From contig NZ_CP146232.1 in assembly GCF_037040815.1 (NCBI RefSeq), positions 2,722,501-2,786,500 on the forward strand: 64,000 nt of DNA. The letters are read 5' to 3'. Positions 31,645 to 40,515 of the stretch are shown here, one piece after another. Position numbers and translations under genes: made by a program. The notes under the pieces were generated by a model, which saw nothing but the letters and a program-made list of their open reading frames with translations, was not told where the DNA came from and made no database searches. The stretch's first letter is position 1, and the number at the start of each line of letters is the position of its first letter. This stretch comes from Pararoseomonas sp. SCSIO 73927. Lineage in GTDB: Bacteria; Pseudomonadota; Alphaproteobacteria; Acetobacterales; Acetobacteraceae.

Positions 31645-33450
31645 TTACCGCCCTCTGTCCATCCACGCGCTGCGGATCACAGCAGGCGGCGCGGTCGGCT
31701 TTGGCGCAGCGGGTGACGCTAGTTCTTCCGCCCGCCGGGCCGGATCGGCCTGAACCAGTCCGCGCGCTGCGATGGCATAAACAACGCAATCCAGCGCCTC
31801 GGCACGTCGCCCAGGCACACGGTCGAAATAGCGGACAGGTCGCCCATGGGTGTAGCGGGTACGCCGCCGCTCCGCCGTGAATTGCTCGAACCAGACAGAC
31901 TGAAGGCTGGCGCTGAACCGAATGGAGCGCGACGCCACGCGGGCGAGTAGCTGCGCCTTGATCGTGTCCACGCCCACAATGAACAGGGACGTGCCGCGCG
32001 TCTTGCTCGCCTGCACGGGTGGGCGCTTCCCATCGTCTCCTTTTGCGCTATACGCGCGCAGGTGCCGGCGTGCCTTGCAGAACGCCATAACGCGTTCCGT
32101 CGTGTTGCCGTCGCCAGAGTCCACAAGCGCGCAATCCACGTGCAGCGTTCCCCCGTGGGCGTGGGGCCACATCGTTTTCAGGGCGTCATCCAGTTCCGCC
32201 CAAACGTCATCGTGCTGCACGTCGCCATAAATGACAGAGTGCCCCAGCACCAGCGGCACGCCCTCGGCCGTCCAGCCCAGAAACGTACATTCAAGGCGGT
32301 CCGGCTGAACATCCACGCCTAGGGTGATAAATAGTACCTCGGCCGGGATAGCGTCGAGGCCGAACGGCTCCACGCGCGCGGCGAGGTCAGACTCGTCCAT
32401 CTCCTCTGCGTCGTCCTTCCAACCCTGGGCCAAAATCGTGTTGACGAACGGTTGTAAGAGATCGGGGCCGCTGCGCTTGGCGGCGATGAACTCCTTTGCC
32501 AGCAGCCCCCAGCGCGCATTTGCCAGCGGCGAAATCAGCGCGTTCAGCCGGAAGCCGGCGTGCCCCTGCACCTCGGGCGCCGTCGCCCGCCAGCGGGCCG
32601 CGTCCACCATGTCGGCCTTCCGGGCCTCTTCCGTGGTGCGGTCGCAATGTGGACAGACGAATGCGGCCTTCTCGGGCTGCGATTCCGGCCAGCGGATGTG
32701 TTCCCAAAGGATCTCAGTAAAGCCGCCGCAGCGCGGACACGGCACCTCAAACACGCGCTTGTCGGATTCCCCGAACTTTCTAAGAACGACAGAGGTAGCC
32801 TCGAACGTGGGCGTGCTGCCGACGATGATCTTGCGATCAGGAAAAGAGAGGGTGCGGCGTTCGGCCAGGGCAACTGGATCACCCTCGGAAGTTATTTCCA
32901 CGCCGTCCGCCTCGTCCACCAGCAGGACGCGCACATTGTGGGAGCGCAAATTCCGCGGTGCGCGCCCAGGAACCACTTTCAGCGATCCGCCGGGATACCG
33001 TCGCGCCAACAGCGTGTTTCGCCCGCCGCCGTCCGCCGTGTCGGCCGCCAGCAGCCCGGCCACCTTGGGCGAGGCGGCGAACAAGGGCTCCAAATCGTCA
33101 ACTACATACCTTCGGCAATCCGCTTCCGTGGGCAGCAGGGCGAGAACCTGGGCGGGGTCGTTCGCGGCGTGGTGCGCGATCAGGCCAGATAAGAGGGTCG
33201 TGAAGCCCAGGCGCACAGACTTCACCAGCGTCACGCGCTCTACCTCCGGGTCCGTCAGCGCGTCCGCGATCTCCCGCTGATAGGGAAAGAGGCGCACGGG
33301 GCCAGGGATGGCGCTAACGGTATCCGGCAGCTTCAGCGTGGACTCCATCCACTGCGACAGCCGCAGCCGGGGCGGTGGCCGAAGATGCGCCAGCGCCTCC
33401 CAGCGCAGACGCATGAGAGAGTCCGCCCAGATGGTGTCAGATTCCATCAT
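31645..33450 (-). CDS. terL: Terminase large subunit, GpA family
   Basis: A 601-residue DNA-packaging motor of the lambda GpA type. The N-terminal ATPase shows RLSQWMESTLKLPDTVSAIP, the Walker-like VTLVKSVRLGFTTLLSGLIA, VLALLPTEADCRRYVVDDLE and the Walker B/coupling stretch RVLLVDEADGVE. A zinc-ribbon-like CPRCGGFTEILWEHI...CPHCD follows. The nuclease domain has TLGVDVQPDRLECTFLGW and ALVDSGDGNTTERVMAFCK. It overlaps the TerS gene end by about 14 bases. Motifs appear intact, so the element should package its own DNA. Confidence 0.93.
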   Translation of the reverse strand: MMESDTIWADSLMRLRWEALAHLRPPPRLRLSQWMESTLKLPDTVSAIPGPVRLFPYQREIADALTDPEVERVTLVKSVRLGFTTLLSGLIAHHAANDPAQVLALLPTEADCRRYVVDDLEPLFAASPKVAGLLAADTADGGGRNTLLARRYPGGSLKVVPGRAPRNLRSHNVRVLLVDEADGVEITSEGDPVALAERRTLSFPDRKIIVGSTPTFEATSVVLRKFGESDKRVFEVPCPRCGGFTEILWEHIRWPESQPEKAAFVCPHCDRTTEEARKADMVDAARWRATAPEVQGHAGFRLNALISPLANARWGLLAKEFIAAKRSGPDLLQPFVNTILAQGWKDDAEEMDESDLAARVEPFGLDAIPAEVLFITLGVDVQPDRLECTFLGWTAEGVPLVLGHSVIYGDVQHDDVWAELDDALKTMWPHAHGGTLHVDCALVDSGDGNTTERVMAFCKARRHLRAYSAKGDDGKRPPVQASKTRGTSLFIVGVDTIKAQLLARVASRSIRFSASLQSVWFEQFTAERRRTRYTHGRPVRYFDRVPGRRAEALDCVVYAIAARGLVQADPARRAEELASPAAPKPTAPPAVIRSAWMDRGR

Positions 33451-33952
33451 TGGCTTGGTCCTCCAACGCGTCCCGGATCACCCGGTCTAGTTCCGCGATG
33501 TCGCCGGGCGTCAGGTGCGCGCGTCGAGCGTGGAAGCGGGACGAGACGGCCAGCATGGCCGCGCGCAACTGCGCCAGCATGGACGCCCACTCGTGGGCCA
33601 CGGCGGCGGCCGGCACCAGTTCCGCACGCTTCGCCGCGTTCGCCAGTTCCACCTTCTCAGCCTGGGCGGCCAGCAGGCGGGCCTTGTCGCCCGTGGCAGC
33701 CCTCGGGGCCTGGGCATGGGCGAACGCGGCGCGCAGGGACTCCCGCAATGGGAAGCGCCCACGCGCTGAACGCCGGATGATCCCGGCATCCACCCACTTG
33801 CCCAAGGTGCGGGGCGACACGCCCAGCAGGTCGGCCAGCACGTCCACGGATACCTCGCCAGGGAGGCCGCTAGACGCCTCCACGGGCTCGGGAGGTGCCG
33901 TGGCAGGGGGCGCGGTCATGCGCGCCTCCACGGGCCTGAAATCGGCCTGCAT
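33437..33952 (-). CDS. terS: Terminase small subunit (Nu1-like)
   Basis: A 171-residue protein that would recognise the packaging site. After a proline/alanine-rich start, residues 33-70 form a Nu1-type winged helix (VSVDVLADLLGVSPRTLGKW, VDAGIIRRSARGRFPLRES). A coiled segment (GDKARLLAAQAEKVELANAA, KRAELVPAAAVAHEWASMLA) matches the oligomerisation and TerL-contact region. It lies upstream of TerL with a short overlap. The in-frame ATG at about 33919 (MTAPPATAPP) is an alternative start. A satellite-specific TerS would direct selective packaging of this element. Confidence 0.82.
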   Translation of the reverse strand: MQADFRPVEARMTAPPATAPPEPVEASSGLPGEVSVDVLADLLGVSPRTLGKWVDAGIIRRSARGRFPLRESLRAAFAHAQAPRAATGDKARLLAAQAEKVELANAAKRAELVPAAAVAHEWASMLAQLRAAMLAVSSRFHARRAHLTPGDIAELDRVIRDALEDQANDGI

Positions 33953-34355
33953 GGATTTTCGGTCTCGCAGAGCGAGGCCACGCGGCTCCGCGTGCCCCGC
34001 TCGGCGGCACCCCCTGGGAAGTACCTACGGGGGGTGGGGGTCACCCGGCGTGAGGGCGCCCAGGTGAGGGGAGTGGTTACGCCCAAGCGGCGGTTACGCT
34101 GCCAACTCATTGATATTGCTGCTCGGAGAGGGCGCGCCGTAACCGCTGTAACCAGTAACCACCTACTTCCGAATAGGACTGGCGCACCACGGCTGCACGC
34201 CACACCCCTATAACCATCTCTCTCCTTCACCGTAATACAGAATAGGTGGTTACAGTGGTTACGGTGGTTGCAATGCCTGATTTGCGGGGCTTCCCGCGTA
34301 ACCACCTGGGCGCGGCAGATGGTTACGACCTGGGCGAACTGGTTACGGGTCATGG
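33953..34355. other. Iteron-bearing non-coding region between vapE and terS
   Basis: A 403-bp stretch without a credible gene, lower in GC than its surroundings in the middle (about 34100-34260). It carries ten exact GGTTAC/GTAACC hexamers and should also contain the terS promoter. A replication origin for VapE-driven initiation is the most economical reading. Confidence 0.55.
34075..34346. repeat. Cluster of ten GGTTAC iterons, candidate origin
   Basis: Exact GGTTAC copies start at 34075, 34092, 34248, 34257, 34321 and 34341; GTAACC copies start at 34139, 34148, 34155 and 34298. Half extend to GTGGTTAC/GTAACCAC. Chance would give about 0.13 copies in 272 bp. Adjacent copies are 7 or 9 bases apart in two places, typical of iterons. 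It abuts the 3' end of vapE. P4-like satellites and PICIs place replication origins with iterons close to their primase/helicase genes. Confidence 0.65.
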
Positions 34356-36518
34356 CTAGATGTCCGCCGCCGGATCAGGGCGAAGCCAAAGCCGGCCGAC
34401 GTGTTGCCCGTCGCGCACTAGCTTCCGCTCCCACCCCAGCGCCTTCAGCATCTTCGCCACGGCCATCTGATCGGCCTTCGGGAAGGCGCTATCCTTGCCG
34501 CCCAGCGCCTCCGTCCAAACCTCGGCCGCCGTCGTGCGGTCTCGCGGCTCGCCCGCCTCGCCGTACAGCGTCGCTTCGCCGTCTAGCCACGCGCGCACCT
34601 TCGGCACGCGGGCGTCCACGTCTTCCCGCGCGGCCTCCTGCACGGGCGTCGCGTGCCGCTCCTGCCAATCCTGCGACGGGTGCCAAGCCTCCCCAGCGCG
34701 GTACGCTGCCACGGCCTCCGCCCATAGCTGATCGCGGTCCTGCCGCAGGGTGGCGAGGTCCAGCACGCCCACCGTCACCGGCCAGAAGCGCCGATTCCCG
34801 GTGTCATCCTTCAGGAACTCGGACTCGTTGGTGCTGCCGATGAAGACGCAACTGCGCGGCTCCCGGACGGGCATTCGCCCATACTTGGGCGTGAACTCCT
34901 CCACGGCGCGCGTCAGGAAGTCTTTGAGGCTGCGGAAATCGGCTTTGCGGAAGGCGTCCAGTTCCGCCACCTCGATCAGCCATTTCCCGCGTAGCGCCAT
35001 AGCCGTGCGAACGGAGTCTTCCCCCACGGGGGGCAGCGTGTCGCTGAACCAATCGGCCTGCGGCAGCAGGGCTTTGGCGAAGGATGACTTTCCCGCACCC
35101 TGGGGGCCGATCAGCACGGGCATGTGGTGTGCCTCGCATCCAGGCTGATAGACGCGCGCCACCATGGAGATAAGGAACATGCGGCTGACGCCTTCCGCGT
35201 AGGCGCCGCGCGTCGCGCCCGCGTAGCTGTGCAGCAGGCCGGACAGGCGCGGCCTGCCGTCCCATTGCAGCCCGTCGAGGTAGTCCCGGACGGGGTGGAA
35301 GCGGGCTTCTAACGCGGCCTGACGGACGGCCCGCTCCACGTCCTCTTGCGAGACCTGAAGGAAGGCGCGTTGCAGGTAGCGGCGTGCGGCCGTCGTGTCG
35401 TCGTCGCTCCACGGCTCCGGGACCGCGTAGGGCTGCCCCGCCTCCTCCCCATGCACGGGCACGGGGCGCCGCCTCACGACACGCTGGGCGAGGTCGTCAT
35501 AGGCCAGCAGCCCCAGCCAATCGGGGGAGCGGCTGAAGAACAGGACGGCGTTGTCCAGGCAGGGCAGGACGCGGCGCTTGTCGTCCTCGCCTACCGTCAG
35601 CAGTCCCGCCATCCAGGCGTCGCCGCTGACACGCTCGGCCGCGCGTGCCCAGGTCCGGGCCACCTCGCGATCCGGCTTCTCGGCCGCCCAGGCGGCCACG
35701 TCGGGATGGTCCCGCCACTCCGCCTCGTCCTTCCCGGCCCGCGCCATGTCGCAGGCCAGCCGGAACGCGACGCCGGAGCGGGACTCGTCCTTCGGACGCC
35801 GGAGCGGCACAACGTTCCCGCCGGGAGCCATGGGGGCGGGCTTTGCGCCTTTCCCAACAGCCCCGGCGTCGAGGTCGGGGGCGAGGTCCAGCGCGCGGCC
35901 GTCCAGCAGTTCCACGCGATGCGCCGGGTTCTCGGCCACAGAGCCGTAGTAGTAGGCTTGCGAGAGAGCGAAGGACTCCCCGGCCAGGATGCCGCCCAGG
36001 GCGCCGTTCAACCGCTCCGCCATGCGCTTCCGCCTCTCGGGCGGCAGGGATGCGGAGAAGGGCGCCAGGACGCGCCAGCGGGGCGCCTCGGGCGTGTGCC
36101 TGGGTGAGGTATAGACGAGGGCAGCCAGCCGGGCGGACTTCAGGCGGGCAAGCACCTCGTCCACGCCCACAATGCCGTCGTCGTAATCGCCTTCCACACC
36201 GTCAACGGCCAGCACGTTCGCGTCGTGCCGCAGGCTGCCCTTGGGCGTCGCCTGATCCCCGAATTGGGCCAGCTTTAGCCAGGGAAGGGCGGATTTCTCC
36301 GGGGCCGTCCGCTTCAGGATGCCCGGTGCGAGATTGCGAAGGCTGATCGCCACCTCTTTCTTCCTGGCAGCGCCGTGGCCGTCGAATCGGGTGACGGTCA
36401 GCACCCGATCCAGCGGGCCGGGGCCGGTCTCATCGTCCAGCAGGTCATCAGCCCAAGCCTCAGCCTGCGCGTCGGTCCCGCCCATTCCCCGCCCAGGGAG
36501 CCAGCCGGCGGCGCTCAT
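34356..36518 (-). CDS. VapE-family primase/helicase-type replication protein
   Basis: A 720-residue protein. The N-terminal 200 residues look like a primase-polymerase-type domain (PWLKLAQFGDQATPKGSLRH, VLAVDGVEGDYDDG, LVYTSPRHTPEAPRWRVLAP, SQAYYYGSVAENPAHRVELL). The C-terminal VapE ATPase has PVLIGPQGAGKSSFAKALLP near residue 470, the Walker B line GKWLIEVAELDAFRK, and FIGSTNESEFLKDDTGNRRF with sensor residues. VapE proteins with such primase regions are a hallmark of phage satellites and drive their replication. It is the attR-proximal gene, with the iteron cluster after it. Confidence 0.88.
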   Translation of the reverse strand: MSAAGWLPGRGMGGTDAQAEAWADDLLDDETGPGPLDRVLTVTRFDGHGAARKKEVAISLRNLAPGILKRTAPEKSALPWLKLAQFGDQATPKGSLRHDANVLAVDGVEGDYDDGIVGVDEVLARLKSARLAALVYTSPRHTPEAPRWRVLAPFSASLPPERRKRMAERLNGALGGILAGESFALSQAYYYGSVAENPAHRVELLDGRALDLAPDLDAGAVGKGAKPAPMAPGGNVVPLRRPKDESRSGVAFRLACDMARAGKDEAEWRDHPDVAAWAAEKPDREVARTWARAAERVSGDAWMAGLLTVGEDDKRRVLPCLDNAVLFFSRSPDWLGLLAYDDLAQRVVRRRPVPVHGEEAGQPYAVPEPWSDDDTTAARRYLQRAFLQVSQEDVERAVRQAALEARFHPVRDYLDGLQWDGRPRLSGLLHSYAGATRGAYAEGVSRMFLISMVARVYQPGCEAHHMPVLIGPQGAGKSSFAKALLPQADWFSDTLPPVGEDSVRTAMALRGKWLIEVAELDAFRKADFRSLKDFLTRAVEEFTPKYGRMPVREPRSCVFIGSTNESEFLKDDTGNRRFWPVTVGVLDLATLRQDRDQLWAEAVAAYRAGEAWHPSQDWQERHATPVQEAAREDVDARVPKVRAWLDGEATLYGEAGEPRDRTTAAEVWTEALGGKDSAFPKADQMAVAKMLKALGWERKLVRDGQHVGRLWLRPDPAADI

Positions 36519-36634
36519 CGGGCGCCCCCATGGCAGCGGCAGTTAGCCACACGTCCTGGAAATCCTTGGAAACTAGCGGGATTCGGCTTAGGGTCTATGG
36601 CTGCTAGAGAGTTGAAGTTGTTAGGGGATTCCGC

Positions 36635-36653
36635 TCCCCTCAGCTCCACCATC
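36635..36653 (+). repeat. Attachment site attR
   Basis: Exact 19-base copy of attL, TCCCCTCAGCTCCACCATC, i.e. the tRNA-Ala 3' end without the rest of the tRNA. It is preceded by element sequence and followed by host sequence, marking the right border. Confidence 0.88.
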
Positions 36654-36795
36654 CCTCTTCCGAACAATATCCGTCTTCTCTGAACCGGCTGGTCCGAGCC
36701 GGTTTGACCCCCGTGTCCCGTAGCGGCGGCGCGTGGCCATCAGCATGGCCGGCGAGGTTGACCGACAGTCCTCCGGGCCAGGAACCGGCCCCGCC

Positions 36796-37392
36796 TCAAT
36801 CGGCCGGCGGCGGCTTCGTTCCGGAGGCCGGGGGGGCGGCGTCCGGGCCCGGCGGCTTGGCGCCGGGCTGCGGTGCGTCCGGCCCGGGCCTTCCCTCGGG
36901 CGCTTCCCCGGGCGCTTCCCCGGCCGCCAGCGAGCGCATCAGGACCTCCTGGAAGGCCGGGCCAAAGCCCGCGAGCCGCGCGATGAGCTGCGGGCGCATC
37001 CCGGCGGCCCCGCCGCAGTCGATCGGCGCCTGGCGGGTCTCGCGGAAGCGGGCGAGGAGCGCGCCCTGCCGCGCCTGCCCGAAGAGCAGCCCGCTGGTGT
37101 GCTCCGGCGACTGCAGGTCCCGCTCCAGGACCGCCTCGGCGGTGGCCGCCTGGGGCAGGGGCATGTTGCAGTCCTGCGCCATGCGGAGCAGCCCGGCATT
37201 CGCCTCCAGGGTCTGGACGAAGAGCGGCTCGATCTCGTTCCGGATCGCCTCCTGACGGTCCGGTGGAAGGGCGCGGAAGCGCTGCAGGGGCGTCAGGTTG
37301 CCCTGCGTCTGCGGCGCCGGCTGTGCCGCGGCGGATAGGGAAGCGAGGCCGATGCCCAGGAGCGTGGCGGCGAGACGCGTGGGGGTTCTCAT
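36796..37392 (-). CDS. Secreted hypothetical protein with Pro-rich tail
   Basis: A 198-residue protein starting ATG 37392 (MRTPTRLAATLLGIGLASLS, signal peptide to about residue 24). The mature helical domain contains LTPLQRFRALPPDRQEAIRN and two cysteines (DCNMPLPQ and DCGGAAG) that could pair. A low-complexity Gly/Pro/Ala tail follows (EAPEGRPGPDAPQPGAKPPG). The first helix recalls the PxxRxxxxERxRxLPPxxR pattern of DUF3106-type periplasmic proteins, but this is weak. The frame stays open upstream, but ATG 37392 is the one that starts the signal peptide. Confidence 0.7.
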   Translation of the reverse strand: MRTPTRLAATLLGIGLASLSAAAQPAPQTQGNLTPLQRFRALPPDRQEAIRNEIEPLFVQTLEANAGLLRMAQDCNMPLPQAATAEAVLERDLQSPEHTSGLLFGQARQGALLARFRETRQAPIDCGGAAGMRPQLIARLAGFGPAFQEVLMRSLAAGEAPGEAPEGRPGPDAPQPGAKPPGPDAAPPASGTKPPPAD

Positions 37393-37788
37393 GGTGGCGC
37401 TTCTCCGGTGCGTTGGCACGGTTGTGGGTGCGGATGGCGATGCCTCCAACCCGCGGAGCGTGACAGTTTTCGCGCCGGGAGATGACGACGCGGGGCAGCG
37501 CGCGCTCATGCAGCCCGAGGCAGGGCGGGCCGTTCACGGCGGCCAGATGCGGTAGCCCCTTGCCTTCCCGCCAGAAACGAGGCGTCCGATCCCGTGCCAG
37601 AAACAACCAAGGGTTGTTTTTGCGCTTAACAACAAACCGTGAAATTGTAATAACCCTCTGTGAATCGCCTTATACTTTAGGTTTGCTCAACCGGCCGGAT
37701 TAGCCGGGGGGAGAAGAACCGGAATGGTTCACGCGCCAGGGCCCGCACGGTCCACCGACCGCATCTCCGACCGGCGTTGGGGTCCAGG
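37393..37788. other. AT-richer promoter region upstream of the family 1 glycosyltransferase
   Basis: A 396-bp gap with an unusually AT-rich core (37600-37690). It holds a small hairpin (37601-37621) and a TATACT -10-like hexamer at 37671-37676, with TTGTAA 20 bases before it as a weak -35. No gene is seen. Confidence 0.5.
37601..37621 (+). terminator. Short hairpin with T-run
   Basis: AAACAACC and GGTTGTTT form an 8-bp stem with a 3-base loop, running into five T. It is shaped like an intrinsic terminator on the plus strand, although no plus-strand gene lies directly upstream. It may insulate the glycosyltransferase promoter. Confidence 0.5.
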
Positions 37789-39210
37789 ATGCTGAGAGAG
37801 GGTCCCGCGACCCGCGTCCTGATCGCCACCTTCGGCTCGCGGGGGGATATACGCCCCCACATCCTTCTTGCCCGGACCCTTCAGTCCCGCGGGCACGAGG
37901 TCACGCTGGTGACGAACGAGGAGTTCCGGAACTACTGCCGGCACCTCGGCGTGGAGCCGGTCCTGATCTCCACTCCGTTCGGCCGGCATCTCGGTGCCAA
38001 GCCGCCGGGCGCGCCCCGCCAGAGCCTCTCCGGCTTCCTGCGGGACGCGAACGCCTTCGTGGCCGACGCCATCCGGCAGTGCCACGGCCTGATCCGGGAC
38101 GCGGACCTCGTCGTCTACAACGCCTCAGCCTTCTTCTGCGCCGAACTGGCCCGGGAGCAGGGAAAGCCCGCGATCCACGTCGCGCTCCAACCGCTTCTCC
38201 CCTCGCGCCGCGCCCCGCTCCCGCTCCTCGGCGGCCGGGGCGGCGGGGCGCTCTCCACCCGCCTCTCCCACCAGGCGATGCGCGCCGTGCCGCTCCTCTT
38301 CCGGTCCGGCATCCGCGAGGGGCGCAAGCAGACCGGCGCTGGCTCCCGCCTCCGGCCCTGGACCAATCCCCTGACGACCGGCCTGCACTACGCGGACCAG
38401 GTCCTCGCCTTCAGCAGCGCCCTCGTCCCGGATCCCGGCGACTGGCCCGGCCGCAAGACCCAGACCGGCTTCTGGTTCGACAAGGCCCCGCCGCCGCCCC
38501 TCCCCGAGGAGGTCCGCCGCTTCCTCGGCGCCGGGCCGCCGCCGGTCTATATCGGCTTCGGCTCCATGGTCTGGCGCAGCCGCGCGAACGCCCGGCTCGT
38601 CCTCGAGGCGCTGCGCCTGTTCGAGGGGCGCGCGGTGCTCGGCCCCGCCATCGCACGGACGGAGGAGGAGCCGCCGTCCAACGTGCTTCGCCTGGGCTTC
38701 CACGACCACGCGGCCCTGTTCCCGCACCTCGCGGCGGCGATCCACCATGGCGGCGCCGGGACCACGGCGGAGGGGCTGCGCCACGGCCTGCCCACGGCGG
38801 TGTTTCCCGTCATGGGGGACCAGGGCTTCTGGGGCGCGCAGGTCGCCCGCCTCGGCGCCGGTCCTGCGCCGGTCCCCCTGCGCCGCGTGACCCCTGCCAT
38901 CCTCTCGGACACGCTGCACCGGATCACCACCGACCCCGCCTACGCAACGGCCGCGGCGGGCCTGGCGGCGCGGCTCGCCGCCGAGCCGGGGCTGGACAGG
39001 GCAGTGGCGTTGATCGAGCAACGGTTGGAGGAGGCGGCGGCGCAGGCGGGCATCCGCGTCAGCCCAGAGCTCGGGGCCCGGGCCGGCCGGCTCGGCCGCG
39101 AGGCCGGCGGGCCGATCCTGCCCGCCGCGGCGTGGCGCCCGACCTGGCTGAGGATCCCCTTCAGGAAGCGGCCGGTCCCCGTGCGGGCGCTGGAGGCGGG
39201 CCCGGCCTGA
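37789..39210 (+). CDS. Family 1-type glycosyltransferase (UGT/sterol-glucosyltransferase-like)
   Basis: A 473-residue GT-B enzyme from ATG 37789. The N-terminal acceptor domain opens RVLIATFGSRGDIRPHILLA with HEVTLVTNEEFRNYCRHLGV, typical of enzymes acting on lipids and macrolide- or sterol-like acceptors. The donor domain shows PPVYIGFGSMVWR and LRLGFHDHAALFPHLAAAIH followed by HGGAGTTAEGLRHGLPTAVFPVMGDQGFW-type motif, matching the UDP-glucose site. It is a single gene behind an AT-rich promoter. Possible products are hopanoid, sterol or glycolipid glycosides; none is proven. Confidence 0.85.
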   Translation: MLREGPATRVLIATFGSRGDIRPHILLARTLQSRGHEVTLVTNEEFRNYCRHLGVEPVLISTPFGRHLGAKPPGAPRQSLSGFLRDANAFVADAIRQCHGLIRDADLVVYNASAFFCAELAREQGKPAIHVALQPLLPSRRAPLPLLGGRGGGALSTRLSHQAMRAVPLLFRSGIREGRKQTGAGSRLRPWTNPLTTGLHYADQVLAFSSALVPDPGDWPGRKTQTGFWFDKAPPPPLPEEVRRFLGAGPPPVYIGFGSMVWRSRANARLVLEALRLFEGRAVLGPAIARTEEEPPSNVLRLGFHDHAALFPHLAAAIHHGGAGTTAEGLRHGLPTAVFPVMGDQGFWGAQVARLGAGPAPVPLRRVTPAILSDTLHRITTDPAYATAAAGLAARLAAEPGLDRAVALIEQRLEEAAAQAGIRVSPELGARAGRLGREAGGPILPAAAWRPTWLRIPFRKRPVPVRALEAGPA

Positions 39211-39282
39211 AGCGCCGCCGGGGCCGCCATGCACCCGCCGGGGCGTGGCGAACCAGGGAGCGGAAGGGTGGCGGCTGCCGGA

Positions 39283-40515
39283 TCAGGCCGCCACGCTGCT
39301 CCGGCCCGCCGTCCGCGCGCCGTCCGGCTCCCTGTCCAGCCCCGTTTCGCCGTAGAGCCAGGTGATGGCGTCGTACCACGCCTCCCGCGACTTGGCGGAC
39401 ATGACCGCGTTGCGCAGCGCTGCGTGCGGGCCGGAGGGGTGGTAGATGTGATCCCCCACCGCCCGGGACTGCAGCTGCACGCGGGCGGTGCGGAGGACGC
39501 GGCGGCGGCGATAGGCCTCCAGCGCTGCCTCCGGCGCGCCGGGATGCGCCTCCATCTCCTGGGAGAGGACGACGGCGTCCTCCATCGCCATGCAGGCGCC
39601 CTGGGCCAGGTATTGCAGCGTGGGGTGGGCGGCGTCGCCCAGCAGCGCCACGCGGCGGTCCACCCAGCGCTCCACCGGGTCGCGGTCGCACAGCACCCAC
39701 AGCTTCCAGTCGCGGCCGTGGCGGATGATGCTCTGCGCGCGGGGATGCACGTGGGTGAAGCCGGCCATCACCTCCTCCATCCCCACGGGCTGGCCCGCCA
39801 CGGGCTCCGGCGCGTCGTTGTGGTAGGTGACGACGAGGTTGAACTGCTTCCAGCCGGAGAGCGGGTAGTGGACGATGTGGCACTTCGGCCCGGCCCACAG
39901 GGTGGCCGCGTTCCAGCGCAGGTCCTCCGGCATCGCCTCCGTTGGGATGACGGAGCGGTAGGTGGTGTGGCCCGTGACGCGCGGCGGGCCATCCCCCACC
40001 ACCCGCGCGCGGATGCGGGACCAGAGGCCGTCCGCCCCGATCAGCACCGTGCCCCGCACCGCCTCGCCCGAGGACAGGCGGGCGGTGACGGTGCTGCCGT
40101 CCTGCTCGTAGCCCGTGACGCCCGCGCCGGTGCGGAGGGTGATGCGCGGACTGGCCCCGCAGGCGCGGAGGAGGACGCCGTGCAGGTCGCCCCGGTGCAC
40201 CACCGCGTAGGGGTTGCCGAAGCGGCGGCGGAAGGGCTCCGTCAGGTCGATGCTGGCGATGTCCTCGGCGGTGAGGGCGTCCATCAGGCGCAGGCGGTCC
40301 ACGTAGACGGCCATGGCGCGCGCCTCGTCGCCGACGCCGAGGTGGTCGAAGGCCTGGAAGGCGTTGGGGCCGAGCTGGATGCCCGCGCCGATCTCGCCCA
40401 GCTGGGCGGAGCGCTCCAGCACCGTCACCTCGTGGCCCGCGCGGGCGAGGCCGAGGGCGGCCGAGAGCCCGCCGATGCCGCCCCCCGCGACGAGGACCGG
40501 TCCTTCCTGGCGCAT
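39283..40515 (-). CDS. 3-hydroxybenzoate 6-hydroxylase-like FAD monooxygenase
   Basis: A 410-residue flavoprotein hydroxylase from ATG 40515, preceded by AGGAGGAACAGG. The FAD fingerprint PVLVAGGGIGGLSAALGLAR is at the N-terminus, with GTVLIGADGLWSRIRARVVG (DG motif) in the middle and RVALLGDAAHPTLQYLAQGA (GD motif) later. Relatives convert 3-hydroxybenzoate to gentisate, or salicylate to catechol. The divergent neighbour is gentisate 1,2-dioxygenase, which favours a gentisate-forming 3-hydroxybenzoate 6-hydroxylase. The rest of the pathway (maleylpyruvate steps) is not in the window. Confidence 0.85.
   Translation of the reverse strand: MRQEGPVLVAGGGIGGLSAALGLARAGHEVTVLERSAQLGEIGAGIQLGPNAFQAFDHLGVGDEARAMAVYVDRLRLMDALTAEDIASIDLTEPFRRRFGNPYAVVHRGDLHGVLLRACGASPRITLRTGAGVTGYEQDGSTVTARLSSGEAVRGTVLIGADGLWSRIRARVVGDGPPRVTGHTTYRSVIPTEAMPEDLRWNAATLWAGPKCHIVHYPLSGWKQFNLVVTYHNDAPEPVAGQPVGMEEVMAGFTHVHPRAQSIIRHGRDWKLWVLCDRDPVERWVDRRVALLGDAAHPTLQYLAQGACMAMEDAVVLSQEMEAHPGAPEAALEAYRRRRVLRTARVQLQSRAVGDHIYHPSGPHAALRNAVMSAKSREAWYDAITWLYGETGLDREPDGARTAGRSSVAA

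Larger units (their letters stand above)
24491..36653. mobile_element. Capsid-forming phage-satellite-like element in tRNA-Ala
   Basis: A 12.16-kb island between exact 19-bp repeats. Gene order from left, nearly all minus strand: integrase, AlpA-like, DUF2190, gpW, protease-capsid fusion, small protein, portal, unknown; then plus-strand YodC and DUF6953; then minus-strand TerL, TerS, an iteron cluster and VapE. There are no tail, tape-measure, baseplate, holin or endolysin genes and no obvious CI/Cro pair. An intact set of head and packaging genes without tails, in a roughly 12-kb integrase/AlpA/primase island, matches capsid-forming PICI satellites, which borrow helper tails. A deleted prophage is the alternative, but the clean borders and unbroken genes argue against decay. 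Confidence 0.8.

Noticed and set aside
34075..34346. GGTTAC cluster as a CRISPR array
   Set aside because: Repeats are only 6-8 bases, in both orientations and irregularly spaced, with no cas genes.
24491..36653. Complete tailed prophage
   Set aside because: No tail, tape-measure, baseplate, lysis or repressor genes despite intact head genes and clean att borders.
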